Notes: a model not told the origin generated them from the letters alone. Positions 22,802-33,813 are shown, counted from the first letter of the stretch. The stretch is DNA of 55,617 nt from Rhizoclosmatium globosum (GCA_002104985.1 MCGO01000238.1:1-55617); one strand, 5' to 3'. Made by a program: numbers and translations.

Positions 22802-23758
22802 CTAATCTCTGCCTGATGCATGTTGAATTGGGACTCTTGAGCGCTGTCTGGAAGGAAGAGAAAACATGAATTTTGGACAGCCAATGAAGAGTTGCAAACC
22901 TGTGATGAAATGCCCCTCAGCAAATGAATTGAATGAGAGCAAAGAAAGCAATTTAAAGTTCCTCTCTGTTTAAGTTAATTGGTATTTAAACATTGGCATT
23001 AACTCATACTATGAAAGCTATGAACACATGCTTATGTTGTACTCAACCACACAAAGCTCAATGATTTGTCACTAATCCATTAACCTTGTGTCAATGATTG
23101 GTTACTAGTGGGACACTTTGCAAGAATCTCAGACAAATGAAAATATACTACATGAACTGAGAGAAGACAGGCAGAGAAGCTGACAAACTTACCTATGCAT
23201 ATAATCCCAGTGATAGTCTTTCAAATTGAAACCAACGTGACATCATAACCAGATTAATCCTTATAATTAATGCACCTTAACCCTAATAAGAGCCATTTAA
23301 CTGGTGATGTCAGATAACATGGAAAGCAAGAAGATCCTACCAGTTAAATTTTAATAGAATTTCAAGAATTTTTTTTTTTCAACTTCTCTACCAATATTTG
23401 GTGCTCGACCTGGTACCAAGCCGCCATGCCAGTGTTGTTGTGTAATGATTTTATGATTGAGAGACAGTAGCATTTCAAACGAATCACTTTTCCACCTGTT
23501 TGAAGGATTTGACCCTCCTTCTCCTTAAGAAGATGCTGGCTGATGGAGGTATGTACCAGTGAGGAAGAGGGCTTCAGGGGAACAGCTTTGCATTTGGTCT
23601 GTGATTTGGTAGATGGGGCAATGTGGAAAAAAACAAATTGACCCGTCATCTTTTTTTCAAGAGGACTTTTGCTTGGATGTAGCTGCCCTTCCCGGTGAAG
23701 TTGCTCTCAGGACCTTTCCCATGGAAACCCATGGAATGAATTTTTTGTCAGATCTACT

Positions 23759-24475
23759 TTGCCAAACAGCCACCATACAATGAAACCATTTTTTGTTGAC
23801 AATTTCGAATGCCCCAGGTTTAATTCAATCACATTGTCAACGCTTTCATTGCAAATAATTCCTACTTCCAGCAGGGGGTCAGGAACAAACAAAGACATCA
23901 ACGTCCTTTTGAAGTCTCCACTATTGGATCTCCTTATGGCTGGACAGTTGTCTCCTTGGAGCAGGAGATACGAGGAAAATAGTTCAATCATGGATACAGG
24001 CTTGTGGATGAGGACTATGATTACAGTGTTGAACTATCACTGATATGATTCAAGAGGAATTTACCTGCTTTGGCCTGTTTTTGTCTCCACCATTTCATCA
24101 CTGTCTATGGCTGCAGAAAAGAACGTTGCCAAGGCCCAAGAGGCTGCACAAAAGAATGTTGAACGTGCGTTTGGAGTATTGCAAGGTCGATTTGAGTTTT
24201 TGGTGAAGCTGTCCAAGTTGTGATACTAACAGGAAATGAAACTGATCATGGAGGCGTTAAGAGTTGTGCACAATATGATTGTGGAGCACTTTCAACTGCA
24301 TCACAAAACATTGGAAGAATTTGAGTCACCTTCCCAGTTTCCAAATCCAATTCTAGAAGGAAACAAAGCAAATGTTGCACTCCCTCAAGCAAATATGCAG
24401 ATGCCAGCTTCAATACCTATGCCTCCATTTGCAACAATGTTACAGAACTTGGAGACTTTGAAGGACAAGTCTTGA
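23759..24475 (+). pseudogene. Decayed PIF/Harbinger-type DDE transposase
   Basis: C-terminal half of a Harbinger-like transposase, broken by stops at about 24044 and 24213 and by at least one frame change. Recognisable blocks in order: GSGTNKDINVLLKSPLL (~23877-23930), which matches the family pattern GSxNDINVLxxSPLF; GIYLLWPVFVSTI (~24057-24095), which matches DGIYPxWxxFVxTI; AQEAAQKNVERAFGVLQGRF (~24136-24195), the strongest diagnostic; and LRVVHNMIVEH (~24258-24290), which matches the final helix. No intact catalytic domain remains, so it cannot be active. The N-terminal half was not found; sequence from 22.9 to 23.7 kb is too degraded to read. It lies next to a decayed ORF on the other strand that looks like the second Harbinger protein. 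Confidence 0.82.
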
Positions 24476-24559
24476 TCTCAATTATTGAACAACTTTTTGG
24501 GCAGGAGTTGTGGAATCGAAAAGGAAATAAAGAATGTATTTGATTTATTCTGATTTGTT

Positions 24560-25060
24560 TTAGGACTCATACCAAATGTTATGTACAGAATTTTGGAAAA
24601 ATGTGGTATCAGGAAGCCCCAAAACACAACGTATGATTATACTGACAACATGGAAGGAACTTAAAATGATGGTAAGGGAAAGAATTCTTTTAGACTCCTC
24701 CAACGTACGCTGCATGTCTTCTCCTTTAAAGTCCTTCACTTCCTGAACCTTTGCAGCTTTGACACCAGGTTCCCTCCCTCTGCATGGCGTCTTTCTAGGT
24801 TCAGAGTCAGGTGCTTCCACAGCATCTGGATCAAATGCAGTAGATTTAGCAGAAGGTGTCAGAGGAAGCTTCAGGTGTGCGTGAAGTTGCAATTCGGATT
24901 TTTGTGTCAACATGATCCTTGTATTTGTTGGCATTGTGAAGAACCTGGTAGCAACCAAAGTACTTGAATGATATTTTCTTATTCTACTTTGCATAAACTT
25001 CAAGGGCTGATTGGAATGCCTGTTGCCAAAGAGTACCACTTGGTCAGATTGAGCGAATCA
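24560..25060 (-). pseudogene. Decayed Harbinger partner ORF (SANT/NAM-associated type)
   Basis: On the minus strand one frame reads LWQQAFQSALEVYAK, a TAG stop, then NKKISFKYFGCYQVLHNANK and a further 13 residues. The pattern continues in the +1 frame with DAVEAPDSEPRKTPCRGREP and GVKAAKVQEVKDF. The layout (charged helix, FKYFxCYQVL core, acidic-to-basic RPxGxKAAK-like tail) is that of the Myb/SANT- or NAM-associated accessory protein of PIF/Harbinger elements. At least one stop and one frameshift break it. Association with the transposase at 23759-24475 is inferred from adjacency and convergent orientation. Confidence 0.55.
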
Positions 25061-27540
25061 GAGGTGAAAGAATTCCAATAAATACTTCAACTTCTGCTGA
25101 TCAATGTCAGTGTAAAATTTTCAGCGGTCTGGTCTAAAGAGTTATAGCATGCATAGATCTCACAAGGAAGGCAGAAATGGATTTTCCTTCAATGTAAGCA
25201 GCGCCACGTATGCCAGCCTTTTTGACAGGTAGCTTCACACAGCAGTATTTAGAGGGCCAAATAGAGATGGCCAGATGCTGCTGGACATTGGGAATAGTCG
25301 ATTTGTTCCCAGAATAACAAAATTGTCAGGCTTATTTGTTTTGCTGAAGGATTTGATCTTTTCGAGCATGGAAACCTGATGATCTTGTCAGTGACCAACA
25401 CTAAATGCCAGTGAGGCTGTGACTCTGTTTATATATAGAAAACCCGAGGTGCAGCGATTCTGACCAGTTGATGACTGATCTAATATTTATGGATAACAGC
25501 AACTACAGCAACAATTATTACAGCTACAATTGGTAACTTGATCACAAAATGATTAAACAATGCAGGAAACAAAACTGTACTGATAGGTAGATTAATTCCA
25601 ACTTCCAACTTGGATTCTGCTACCTTTCACATTGAAGGAAAAGACAAATGAAAATTTTATACACCAGAATATTTGACCTGCCAAAATAGACAATTCCTCT
25701 TTTCTCCCTTTTCTGCACTATCTGGTAGGGGAAGTATTACGAAACCAGAAGGTGAAAACCTTGAGCCACAAAAATGTTCTACACCGGAGGCTTAGTTAGT
25801 CAGGTTTTCCTTTCCAAACATAGCTTCTGTCTAACAAAAAAGGTGAGGTATGGTTTGATTGACCAATGAGCCCAATTTTTGTTTTTTGCCATTAAGTGAC
25901 AGCTCATCCCAATATGACACCATCCATCTAGATGAATCATTTGTGGCAGCAGCAATAAAGCTCATTCAACTATTCATTCCATAAATCATCAATATGCCGC
26001 AAGCAACAACCTGAAGGACATCATAAAACAAAAGAGTTGATTTGTCTCCCATCCTCTCCAATTTAGAAAGCTCCTTGACCCAGAGAAGATGTGTCAAAAT
26101 AAAAGGCAGACGTTATATGTGACGGACTTGAGGTGGAAAGTGGCCAAAAGGCCTGAGGAGGTGTATTTATTTGACAGAAATACAAATTGAAGGAGCTGCC
26201 CATTCCTCAATGGGGATTTTCAACTGTTTATTCAATGGTCTATATAGATAGCCCTACCTGGATAAAGGGTTGAATCTTGATGATTTACTTTCAATCAAAA
26301 ATACAGAGCTACCTCACCTTTAATATATGCTGGTGTTGCTTTAACATATCATAACGACGGCCATTGGACTTGTAGGCAATGTCTTAAACCCAACCGTTTG
26401 TTCCGCAGGTACAGCATTAGCATGATGAGTTTGACGCATGGCTCTTTGTTCCCGAAAAATTTTACGCATATCTTGGAGCTAGGCTGTGTGGTTGCGTTGG
26501 TTCGATGAAATGAAACTCTGAACTTGGAACTGACATAACTTTAGTGCAGAGACAATATTGTTGATTGCAGCAGAACACACCCAATAATATTTTAAGAAGT
26601 CGATTGCTGTTAATGCTGGAGTAGTGCAAGTTGCATGTTTTCATGGACTTTTTGCTGGTGTTGTTGTTTGTCTGTTTAGTTGATCTTGTAGTTGTTGTTG
26701 CTTTTGCAACTTGCCGTTGAAATTACAATTGTTGTAGATTGAATGCGCTACTAGGACTTAAAGGCACAGGCAGATTTTGATCATTTCGACTCAACCTGGA
26801 AATGGCATAAAGTGTGACTGCCAACCACTTGCAGTGTGCCTTGCATTTTGTTTCAAAGGAGAAGTGTTTTGTTTTGCAACAACGGCCCACCCATCCCTTT
26901 TTTATGTTCACTATGGACCCCAAGGAGTAAATTTGTGATCTGGGGAGCACCAAATACCTGCATTCTACAACAAAAGACAGGTTCAATGTTTGTTGTAGCC
27001 ATACTGCCCAGAATCTGCAGCGCAACATTCAAAACTCCATCTTCATGCACAATGGTATGGGAAATGTTTTATACAATTGTTGGAGGGAAGAAGCCTCTGT
27101 AACTGGAAGCCAGAAAGAATGTTAAGATACTCAATCCAAAATGCCTGGAAGATCATCATAAAGTCTCTGAATGGGAAATCTCTAATATTCTTGCATTGGC
27201 ATTCAAAAAATAAAAGATCTCATATTTTTTAAGATGAAATAAGAATCATCAGATTCTGTAATTAAAACTCATAGTACAACACTAAAACGAGATTATAATT
27301 TAAAATAGACTTTGCCTCATCAAGGGCAGTGGTACTAATTGGAGGTACTTACTCGACAGAGCCATAACTCGAGTCCCTTTCACTTTGCGATCAAGTAGTG
27401 CTATTTCGACGTTAATTTGATCATTATTCTGTGGTGATTGCTTAGAATAACGTTCGAATTTTAATGGAATTCCCATAAAATTCTGCTCAAATATTGTTCT
27501 CATTTAATTCTGATGAAATGCGGTTCACTTGTGATGATTG
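25061..27540. other. Gene-free AT-rich stretch
   Basis: No intact gene. A short open segment on the minus strand near 25145-25245 (KLPVKKAGIRGAAYIEGKS...) looks coding-like but has stops on both sides; it may be more transposon debris. An 11-base inverted pair (aaggtgaggta at 25840-25850, its complement at 26310-26320) is the only other structure seen. Confidence 0.4.
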
Positions 27541-27557
27541 GATTTCTGAGAATACCA

Positions 27558-27733
27558 ATAAAGATCGGTATTGGTACGCTATTTACCGATCTGGATTGTA
27601 GCTATCGTTATTATCGCTAATATCCGAAAGATGCGATAATTATCGGACCATATCGGCAATTACCGTCTCATACCGTACAGCACGGTGTATATCGTTAATG
27701 ACCGATAATTTATCGTGGTTTACCGATCTTTAT
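27558..27733. repeat. Short foldback element with 13-bp perfect inverted ends
   Basis: ATAAAGATCGGTA at 27558-27570 recurs inverted at 27721-27733. The 150 bases between are packed with TATCG/CGATA and TACCG words on both strands (for example gcgataattatcgg and ccgataatttatcg), so the whole unit can fold back. No target duplication is evident. It resembles a miniature inverted-repeat transposable element; the dense GATA-like words may be incidental. Confidence 0.55.
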
Positions 27734-28000
27734 CGATTGTCCTTTGCGCTGCATTTGGGTCTCCTTGTGGAGTAAAAGTGCCTCACTTAAGTTTTAACCT
27801 GGGGCGTTTGGCTTACAACCCCGCAGTCAAGACCACTGAGCAACGAACAGATACTTGTAGGAAAAACTAACAAAAATATATACTGAAATGATACTCATCA
27901 ACCCAATATCTTTTACCGTGCATTTGAAGTCTTTTCAATTAAAGTCAAGGTATTGTGTTTGACTGAATTCAAAAACAGGCAAATGAAATTGAGTGAGTTA

Positions 28001-28168
28001 TTGCTTTCTGCACTTTGACCGTGGTCTCAACTGAATTTCTTCTTCCTCTTCAACATCATCATCAGAGGAGTCATTAACTTCCTTTCTATCTCCATCATCC
28101 TGTTCCTCATCCTCATCATCATCCTCATCCTCTGCCGCATCCTCACTGTCCGCACTGGACTCACTAGA
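28001..28168 (-). pseudogene. Acidic C-terminal gene fragment
   Basis: A 55-codon open stretch ends at TAA 28001-28003 and encodes SSESSADSEDAAEDEDDDED, then more Asp/Glu and a basic end. It has no start codon; the upstream in-frame triplet is a stop. A TTTAG just before it could be a splice acceptor, but upstream frames are closed. Either a last exon of a broken gene or a captured fragment. Confidence 0.35.
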
Positions 28169-29883
28169 CTAAACACTCATACACACTTCAACCATCATAC
28201 ACACATCAACCAAGTACACAATGGCTAATTAGCAACAGAAGTCTTAGTTCATTACATAATAAAAGACTATCCACACGTTACTTACTATTAGAGTCTATCT
28301 ATATCATCTTCTTTTGATTCATACTGCACAATATTGCACAATACGGAACAAGAAGACAATAAATGACGATGCGTGGGATCGTTGATTTCCAGACTTTAGG
28401 GGTATTTCGATCCCCAATAAATCCAGCACATCTCTATTGTACACTCAATATATTGGGAAGATTTAATGATGCTGTGTATAAACTTGATCGTATGTTCGTT
28501 TGTGTAATGGATGGAAATTCAACAATATTTCTTTTGGATAAGAAGAAAGAAAGAGTAGGTGCAAAAATTTCCTAACGATATAATTTGCGGGATGACCTGT
28601 ATGTTCTGCACTGTTTGCTAGGTTTGTGTCTGGTTGATATTTGCAAGGACTAAGATGAAGTTGGAGTTTCCATTGGTGTTAGTAGATAAAAGTGTTTGTC
28701 TTGGAAGATCCTGGGCTGTTGAGAAGACGATAGCATCCTTCTTACAAATGGCATTTTGTGACCTAAAAATGAATTGTATTAGTAAAGAGGTATTAAGATG
28801 GGCTTGAGCTCAAAGGTAGCACACCTGTGTGCAGTATGGACTTACTACCAGCAACAAGAACAGAATTATACACATTCTTGGCACATTTTTTGGTGTAGAG
28901 TGGAAACCATTAATCAAAGTCCCAGGACTATTCTGGGGAAATGTTGAAGACAACATAAACATAAACACCCTATTACTGCTGTGGCTACAGGAAGCAAACG
29001 CGCTCTTCAAGATGATTCTGAACTACCTGTCAAAAAGGTTCAATTCTTCCATTTGGGTTTCTTGTGCTATCTTCTGGTGGTTGGCATTAATGCTTGTATT
29101 CATCTGTGTCTATTCTCTCTGCTGTTTGCGCGCTTTCTTCTCAATTCACTGTCCTCTTAAACTTTGTTTGCTGGCTCCTTGATGGCCAAACTGGTTCTCT
29201 CTTTTGTATTACACCAACACTTTCGACCAAGCCTTAATGATTTTAACTCTGCTGGTTATGAGAACTCCTTTGTTTTCCTCCTTTCAGATTGGTGGGTACT
29301 CTTCAGTTATTTCTGCATATCAAAAATAATAGTATTTTCAAATATTTTTTAATGGCACCAAAATTTGTGGAGAATTGTTCCATGGTGATGTAAAATGTTC
29401 CTAACCCTCAGTCTTGCCATATCAGAAGCTTGGTATGACAATTGTGATACGTATGTTACAGATTGTGAAATTGCCATAGAAGTTCAGACTCATTCAGAGG
29501 TTGGAGGATGTTGACTGTAACATGAAGAATAAACCTTAAAGAAGCTGGCTCTGTGGAAGCCCAATAAATTGAGTAGTTTACCACCCCCTCACCTCATGGC
29601 ACATTTTTTGAATGACTGTCTTGGTTGAGCTCAAGTGGAGACAAAACAAATGCATGGGAGCTGGTTCATAAATCCAACAAGGCATTCTTAATTTATTCTA
29701 ATAAAATACTTTAAACAACACTCCAGTTAGAGCACAATGGATGCTAACAGTCAAGAGCTTGTATCGGGTCTGCCAGAGTTATTTGAGGGCTGGCAGTGTT
29801 CAATTTGGTTGTTCACAATAAAAATAACTGGAAAACAACTCACACTGGTTTGACCAGTGCACAAACTTTTTTCTTCCTTGCTG
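28169..29883. other. Gene-free AT-rich stretch
   Basis: It holds only short ORFs, such as 28363-28575 (70 codons) and 28829-29182 (117 codons, with a hydrophobic end), and none has recognisable domains. I see no RNA gene here. Confidence 0.4.
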
Positions 29884-30487
29884 TACACCATTCACGGTAT
29901 TTATTGTCGACAACACTATTTACTGTGTCAACCCATATGATAAGTAGGATATAGTGTTGTTGACACTAATTATGAATAGACAGTAAATTATGTTCAAGTC
30001 AAGTAACACTTCTTTCATCATTCTCCTCAATAAAATAAGTTGTTTGTCAATACATACGCAACAGCCAAACATAATTCAAGTGTCATCTCATTTCAATCAG
30101 ATTCGACACTCTTTCCATCAACACTGTCTTCTTACGCAGTATCCACATCCTCAACCACTTCATCCACAGGTACTCGTCAAAGTTTTCACGGCACTTCTTG
30201 ATTATTCCTCTGGCAACATTTCCTCTTTCCACTCAAACTCAACCCACAACCAATCATTGCTTTCTGAGCATAGTTCATCCTGTTTGAATCATTGTTTTAC
30301 TTGTAGACACTTGCTGTAATACTATGGATGAAGTAATCAAACTAAAGCTGGATGATCTTAATTAAAGGTAAGAAGTTACACATGAATAAATGTCAATTTT
30401 TGTGGGATAGGCGGCTGGCTAATCCACACACTACATAGTGTCAATGACACTAATGATTCATGGACACTAAATACCGTGAACGGTGTA
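29884..30487. mobile_element. 604-bp terminal-inverted-repeat element (MITE-like)
   Basis: TACACCATTCACGGTATTT at 29884-29902 matches the reverse complement of 30469-30487 with one mismatch. Similarity continues for a few more bases (TTA-TGTC type). Both ends begin and finish in TA, which fits a TA target duplication as in Tc1/mariner elements. The inside has no transposase; its longest ORF (29990-30319) is Ser/His/Asn-rich without a domain. This is therefore a non-autonomous element. It is followed after only 6 bases by the start of another inverted-repeat unit. Confidence 0.7.
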
Positions 30488-30493
30488 GAGTTT

Positions 30494-31676
30494 GGCAGAT
30501 TTTTAGAGGATTTCAAGGATATAAAAGCCTATGAATTGAAATCTAGTGGAAAGCCAAACCTAGTGAGGTTTAAGATTTGATTCAGATCTGTGAATAATGG
30601 TACATACAATCCCCATCACCAGAATGAGCAGGATTTTTGAGAGGATAACAGGTCAGATCAGATTTAGAGGATTTGAAGCCGAATGTCTTGGTTGTCAAAT
30701 TTGGGAGAGTGTCAGATTTTAAAACCTTTGTTTTTCAAATCTCCAAAAGATAAAGAAACGATTGGAAGTTGCTTCTGCTGTCAAGAAGATAAGTTTAAAG
30801 AAAGCATCATCTTTGTCTTAGTGACTGGCTCTCCATTTACAATAGTAACTATAAATATTGCGCGCGCAGCACCAAATTGAACTTTGCGCAAAAAAAAACC
30901 CGCGCGAAAAAATGGAGATGGCTAATGTGCGAGCCAATCGGATTCTTTGACACCGGAACAGAACGACTTACAACCACCTCAGCTCTTTAGTTCTCAGCTC
31001 CTGCTCGCCATTCATTTATTTTATTCTGCTCCATATTTAGTGCATATACAAGAAAAGAAGAAGTAAAAGTGTTAAAGGCATCTCTATTACAAAGAAGTCA
31101 TTGTATTGTCAAGTATTTAATGATTGAAACTCGTTTCGAATTCCTTAGAGCTCGACTTGGAGAGTGTGAGAGATGGTGCAGTTCTGCTTGATACATTATA
31201 GCAAACTTCGGCGGTAAGCGGACTCGCTGGCCACAGATTTTCAAAGAAATAGCACACATAAAAGCGACTGCTTTGGTTTCTTGTTTGGTTGTATTTGAGA
31301 CTGAGCATTTAAGGGTAGGTTTGACCTTGTTGAGAGCTTCCAATCACTTGACCTTTTTGCCTCATTCATCCATAACTAATGGGCCATTGTTTCCGACGTT
31401 GCTTGATGTGTGCAGGTGCCTATAGTCGGTGCGCTGTTTGGTTTAGGTCCTGTGGCTGGTTCAGGAGAAAGGTCGCAAGAATTCGATTTTCAACAAAATG
31501 GACAATATTTCATAAAACCCTAGGTTCCACCAAAAAGAGCAGGATTATAGAGAGGCTTTTGGATAGGAAAGGATTTGGATAGGAAAGACTGTTATCAGCT
31601 CAAAAAGCAGGATTCAGATGCACTAGAGGATTTCAAGAATTTACTTCCCAATCCTTGAAATCCTCTAATATCTGCC
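30494..31676. mobile_element. Candidate 1.2-kb inverted-repeat element, AGGATTTCAAGGAT family
   Basis: The left end GGCAGATTTTTAGAGGATTT... (30494-30520) matches the reverse complement of 31651-31676 with at most one difference and one indel. The right end itself is also a hairpin (31624-31667, 17 of 18 bases paired). The same end sequence occurs near 22.76-22.82 kb close to the Harbinger remnant. No transposase is inside and no target duplication was found, so boundaries are tentative. Confidence 0.5.
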
Positions 31677-31803
31677 GACACCTGATTGTTCTTGCTATGT
31701 TACATTCTTTGAGAAGTAATATAAAAATCGGTTAAATATATTTGCGTATGAAGGAGTTAATTGGTAGGTCTCTGTGGAATATTGTCGTTTTCCTTGAAAT
31801 TTT

Positions 31804-32655
31804 TAGGCTCGGTGCCAGCCTCTCTTCTTCCTCTTTTTTTCTCGAAGAGAGGCTGGTCCTGAATCAATTAGAAAATCTGTCCACCACTGCCTCCCTGCCA
31901 CCGCCTTTTCTCCTGAACCGCCCAAGCGAATTCCACCAAATTTGGTATATCAATGAGTAAGTGTAATTTATTATGAATTGCAAAGTGGCATCACAATCGG
32001 ATTGGCAGATCCTCTACAAACAACCCTGACTGGTCACTGACATGAGCCAAAACACATTCAAACTTTGTACCAACGTTCTCCAACCGATTTTATTGTTTGA
32101 TATATTGTATCCCGATGATAATAGCCTTGTAAATGGCTCCAGAAGTTCTAGATGGTTGGGGGAAGCAATATGAAAATTCACTCACTAATTGCCCCTATGA
32201 ATCTGCCTGACCTTGTGATTACGAATAAATATGAATGAATAATTGTTGGCTAAGGATTGGAAGCCTCTTGAAAGCTGTTTGAACGTCTTCCCCAATCAAG
32301 TTGTCACTATAAAATAGCTATCATAGCTGCCTCTCTGGCACCATTGTAAGAAGTTTTGAGTCGTTCAAGTGGTATGTATCATTGCAAGTGGGAGATTGAT
32401 GGGTTTTGACTAAGCTCTGCCTCAGGCACATGTCGTTTGCCGAGGATCTGCCAATCCAATTAAGATGTTCTTTATAGTTCGTAATAAAATATACTTACTT
32501 ATGCATATGCCAAATTTCGTAGGATTCGCTTGGGCGGTTCAGGAGAAAAGGCGGTGGCAGGGAGGCAGTGGTGGACAGATTTTCTAATTGATTCAGGACC
32601 AGCCTCTCTTCGAGAAAAAGACCAATTCGAGAAGACGAGGCTGGAACCGAGCCTA
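31804..32655. mobile_element. 852-bp long-inverted-repeat foldback element (Mutator-like, non-autonomous)
   Basis: The arms 31804-32014 and 32442-32655 are reverse complements, identical over roughly 85 bases (from about 31848) and then diverging. The ends are TAGGCTCGG. A 9-base direct repeat, TGAAATTTT, flanks the unit exactly at 31795-31803 and 32656-32664. Long arms plus a 9-bp duplication are the usual marks of Mutator-like elements. Each arm also contains its own hairpin (CCAGCCTCTCTTC paired with GAAGAGAGGCTGG in the left arm). There is no coding capacity, so it would need a transposase from elsewhere. Confidence 0.85.
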
Positions 32656-32665
32656 TGAAATTTTT

Positions 32666-33306
32666 CATTTTGCGAGTTTGTTGCGGAGTTCCATCAAGAC
32701 ATCTCTTCCTTTCCTTACTGTATTTGTTAAGAAACCCAACTAATATGACACAATATGTGATGAATAAATAATAAAGAACAAGTTAGCATAAGAAGAACAT
32801 GGAAATGACCCAAATGGACTTCCACTTGAAACCGACTCCAAATTGACTCAAATCACTTTTAAGTTGAATAAAACACTTAATTGGACAGCTGTATGCTAAC
32901 TGGTAAGCGCTGGGGAGTGCCTGGCTCAAAGTCGCAAACCTGAGGCTGTTGATCTCATCTACTATGGATCTGTTCTCTGTCACGGAACATGGCAGAGTGC
33001 TAATACTTCTTTTACTAATGAATTCATATGTTCTCTTGCTATTGCGGCGGCTTGGATATCTGCCAAAGGTGGTGCTGTAGCGCTAGGCCATCTCCGCAGT
33101 TTTGGGGGTTGCGGATGTTGAAAATCGCAAACGAAAAAAGCGAACAAAACCCGCAATACTGTCTTGTCCTTATGTCTCTTCACAAATGCAAAAGCTTCTA
33201 TCTAATCATTCTATTTACTTACTTTATTAAAGTAATTTTGGACTTCATTCAGCTGACTGCCTTTCTCCTTCTCTTCTTTCCTCTTCCTTTCTATTTAAAC
33301 ATAATG
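32666..33306. other. Intergenic remnant upstream of VFA1 3' end
   Basis: No intact gene. One plus-strand frame (32990-33115) reads NEFICSLAIAAAWISAKGGA, which looks coding-like but lacks start, family match and continuity. It may be a decayed ORF. Confidence 0.3.
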
Positions 33307-33813
33307 TTAAGAAAGTCCACCCTTAGGAACTATTATTCTATCCAACTCTCCCAGCAACAAACTGCTGGAACGGTTTGGAGTTGAGACTCCGCCTTTTCGG
33401 CCTTGTTTTTTCTTTAGCTCTTGCTGTCTTAGAAACAAAATCTTGGTGTCCAATTGGAAGAATCGAGGTCCGTTTGAAATGGGGTTTGCTGGAACTGGGT
33501 CAGGAGACGAAGGCGGTTTTACGAAGTTGAAACTTGAATCGAAGATGTTGAACAGAGAAGGCTTATCCGATGCCTTGTCAGGAGTTGCAGATGCCTGCTG
33601 AGATACTGCCGATACAACAGGAGCAGCAGGGACAGCAGTCGGAGCTGTTATAATCTCGCGGCAAAAGGTAGTATCCCTAACGTGAGACTCACAAACGTAG
33701 AACCAATCGACGTTATCGCCAACAACAAAGACGTTTGCACTCTCCTTTCGACATACCCAACAAGTTCCAGCTTTTTCTGTCTTCCGCCAGCGGTAGCGAT
33801 TCTCAAAGTCCAT
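33307..33813 (-). CDS. VFA1: Vps4-associated protein 1 (Vfa1) family
   Basis: A 168-aa intronless protein. The N-terminus has a Cys-rich segment, GTCWVCRKESANVFVVGDN, then WFYVCESHVRDTTFC, a compact zinc-binding module typical of Vfa1. A Ser/Pro/Ala-rich middle leads to a helical basic segment (LFLRQQELKKKQGRKGG) close to the C-terminus. Yeast Vfa1 binds the MIT domain of the ATPase Vps4 and stimulates it at endosomes; the C-terminal part carries the Vps4 contact. The start at 33813 is the only in-frame ATG that includes the zinc module. It is divergent from FYV7 with 45 bp between start codons. Confidence 0.85.
   Translation of the reverse strand: MDFENRYRWRKTEKAGTCWVCRKESANVFVVGDNVDWFYVCESHVRDTTFCREIITAPTAVPAAPVVSAVSQQASATPDKASDKPSLFNIFDSSFNFVKPPSSPDPVPANPISNGPRFFQLDTKILFLRQQELKKKQGRKGGVSTPNRSSSLLLGELDRIIVPKGGLS

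Noticed and set aside
25840..26320. 11-bp inverted pair (aaggtgaggta) 460 bp apart
   Set aside because: Similarity outside the core is weak and gapped, and no target duplication is visible; not enough to call an element.
26723..27102. Overlapping ORFs of 88-101 codons on both strands
   Set aside because: Frames on both strands are equally open with no family resemblance; typical of chance in this block.
27781..27850. tRNA-like sequence on the minus strand (GCTCAGTGGTCTTGAC ... CCAGGTTAAAACTT)
   Set aside because: It has an A-box-like word and a weak B-box-like word, but the B box lacks the GTTCRA core and no anticodon or acceptor stem pairs. At most a relic.
28829..29182. 117-codon ORF with a hydrophobic end
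   Set aside because: No domain, no plausible promoter or splice structure, inside repeat-rich DNA; taken as chance.
32880..32945. Second tRNA-like stretch (TGCTAACTGGTAAGCGC ... GTCGCAAACCTGAGG)
   Set aside because: No cloverleaf can be drawn and the T-loop consensus is absent.
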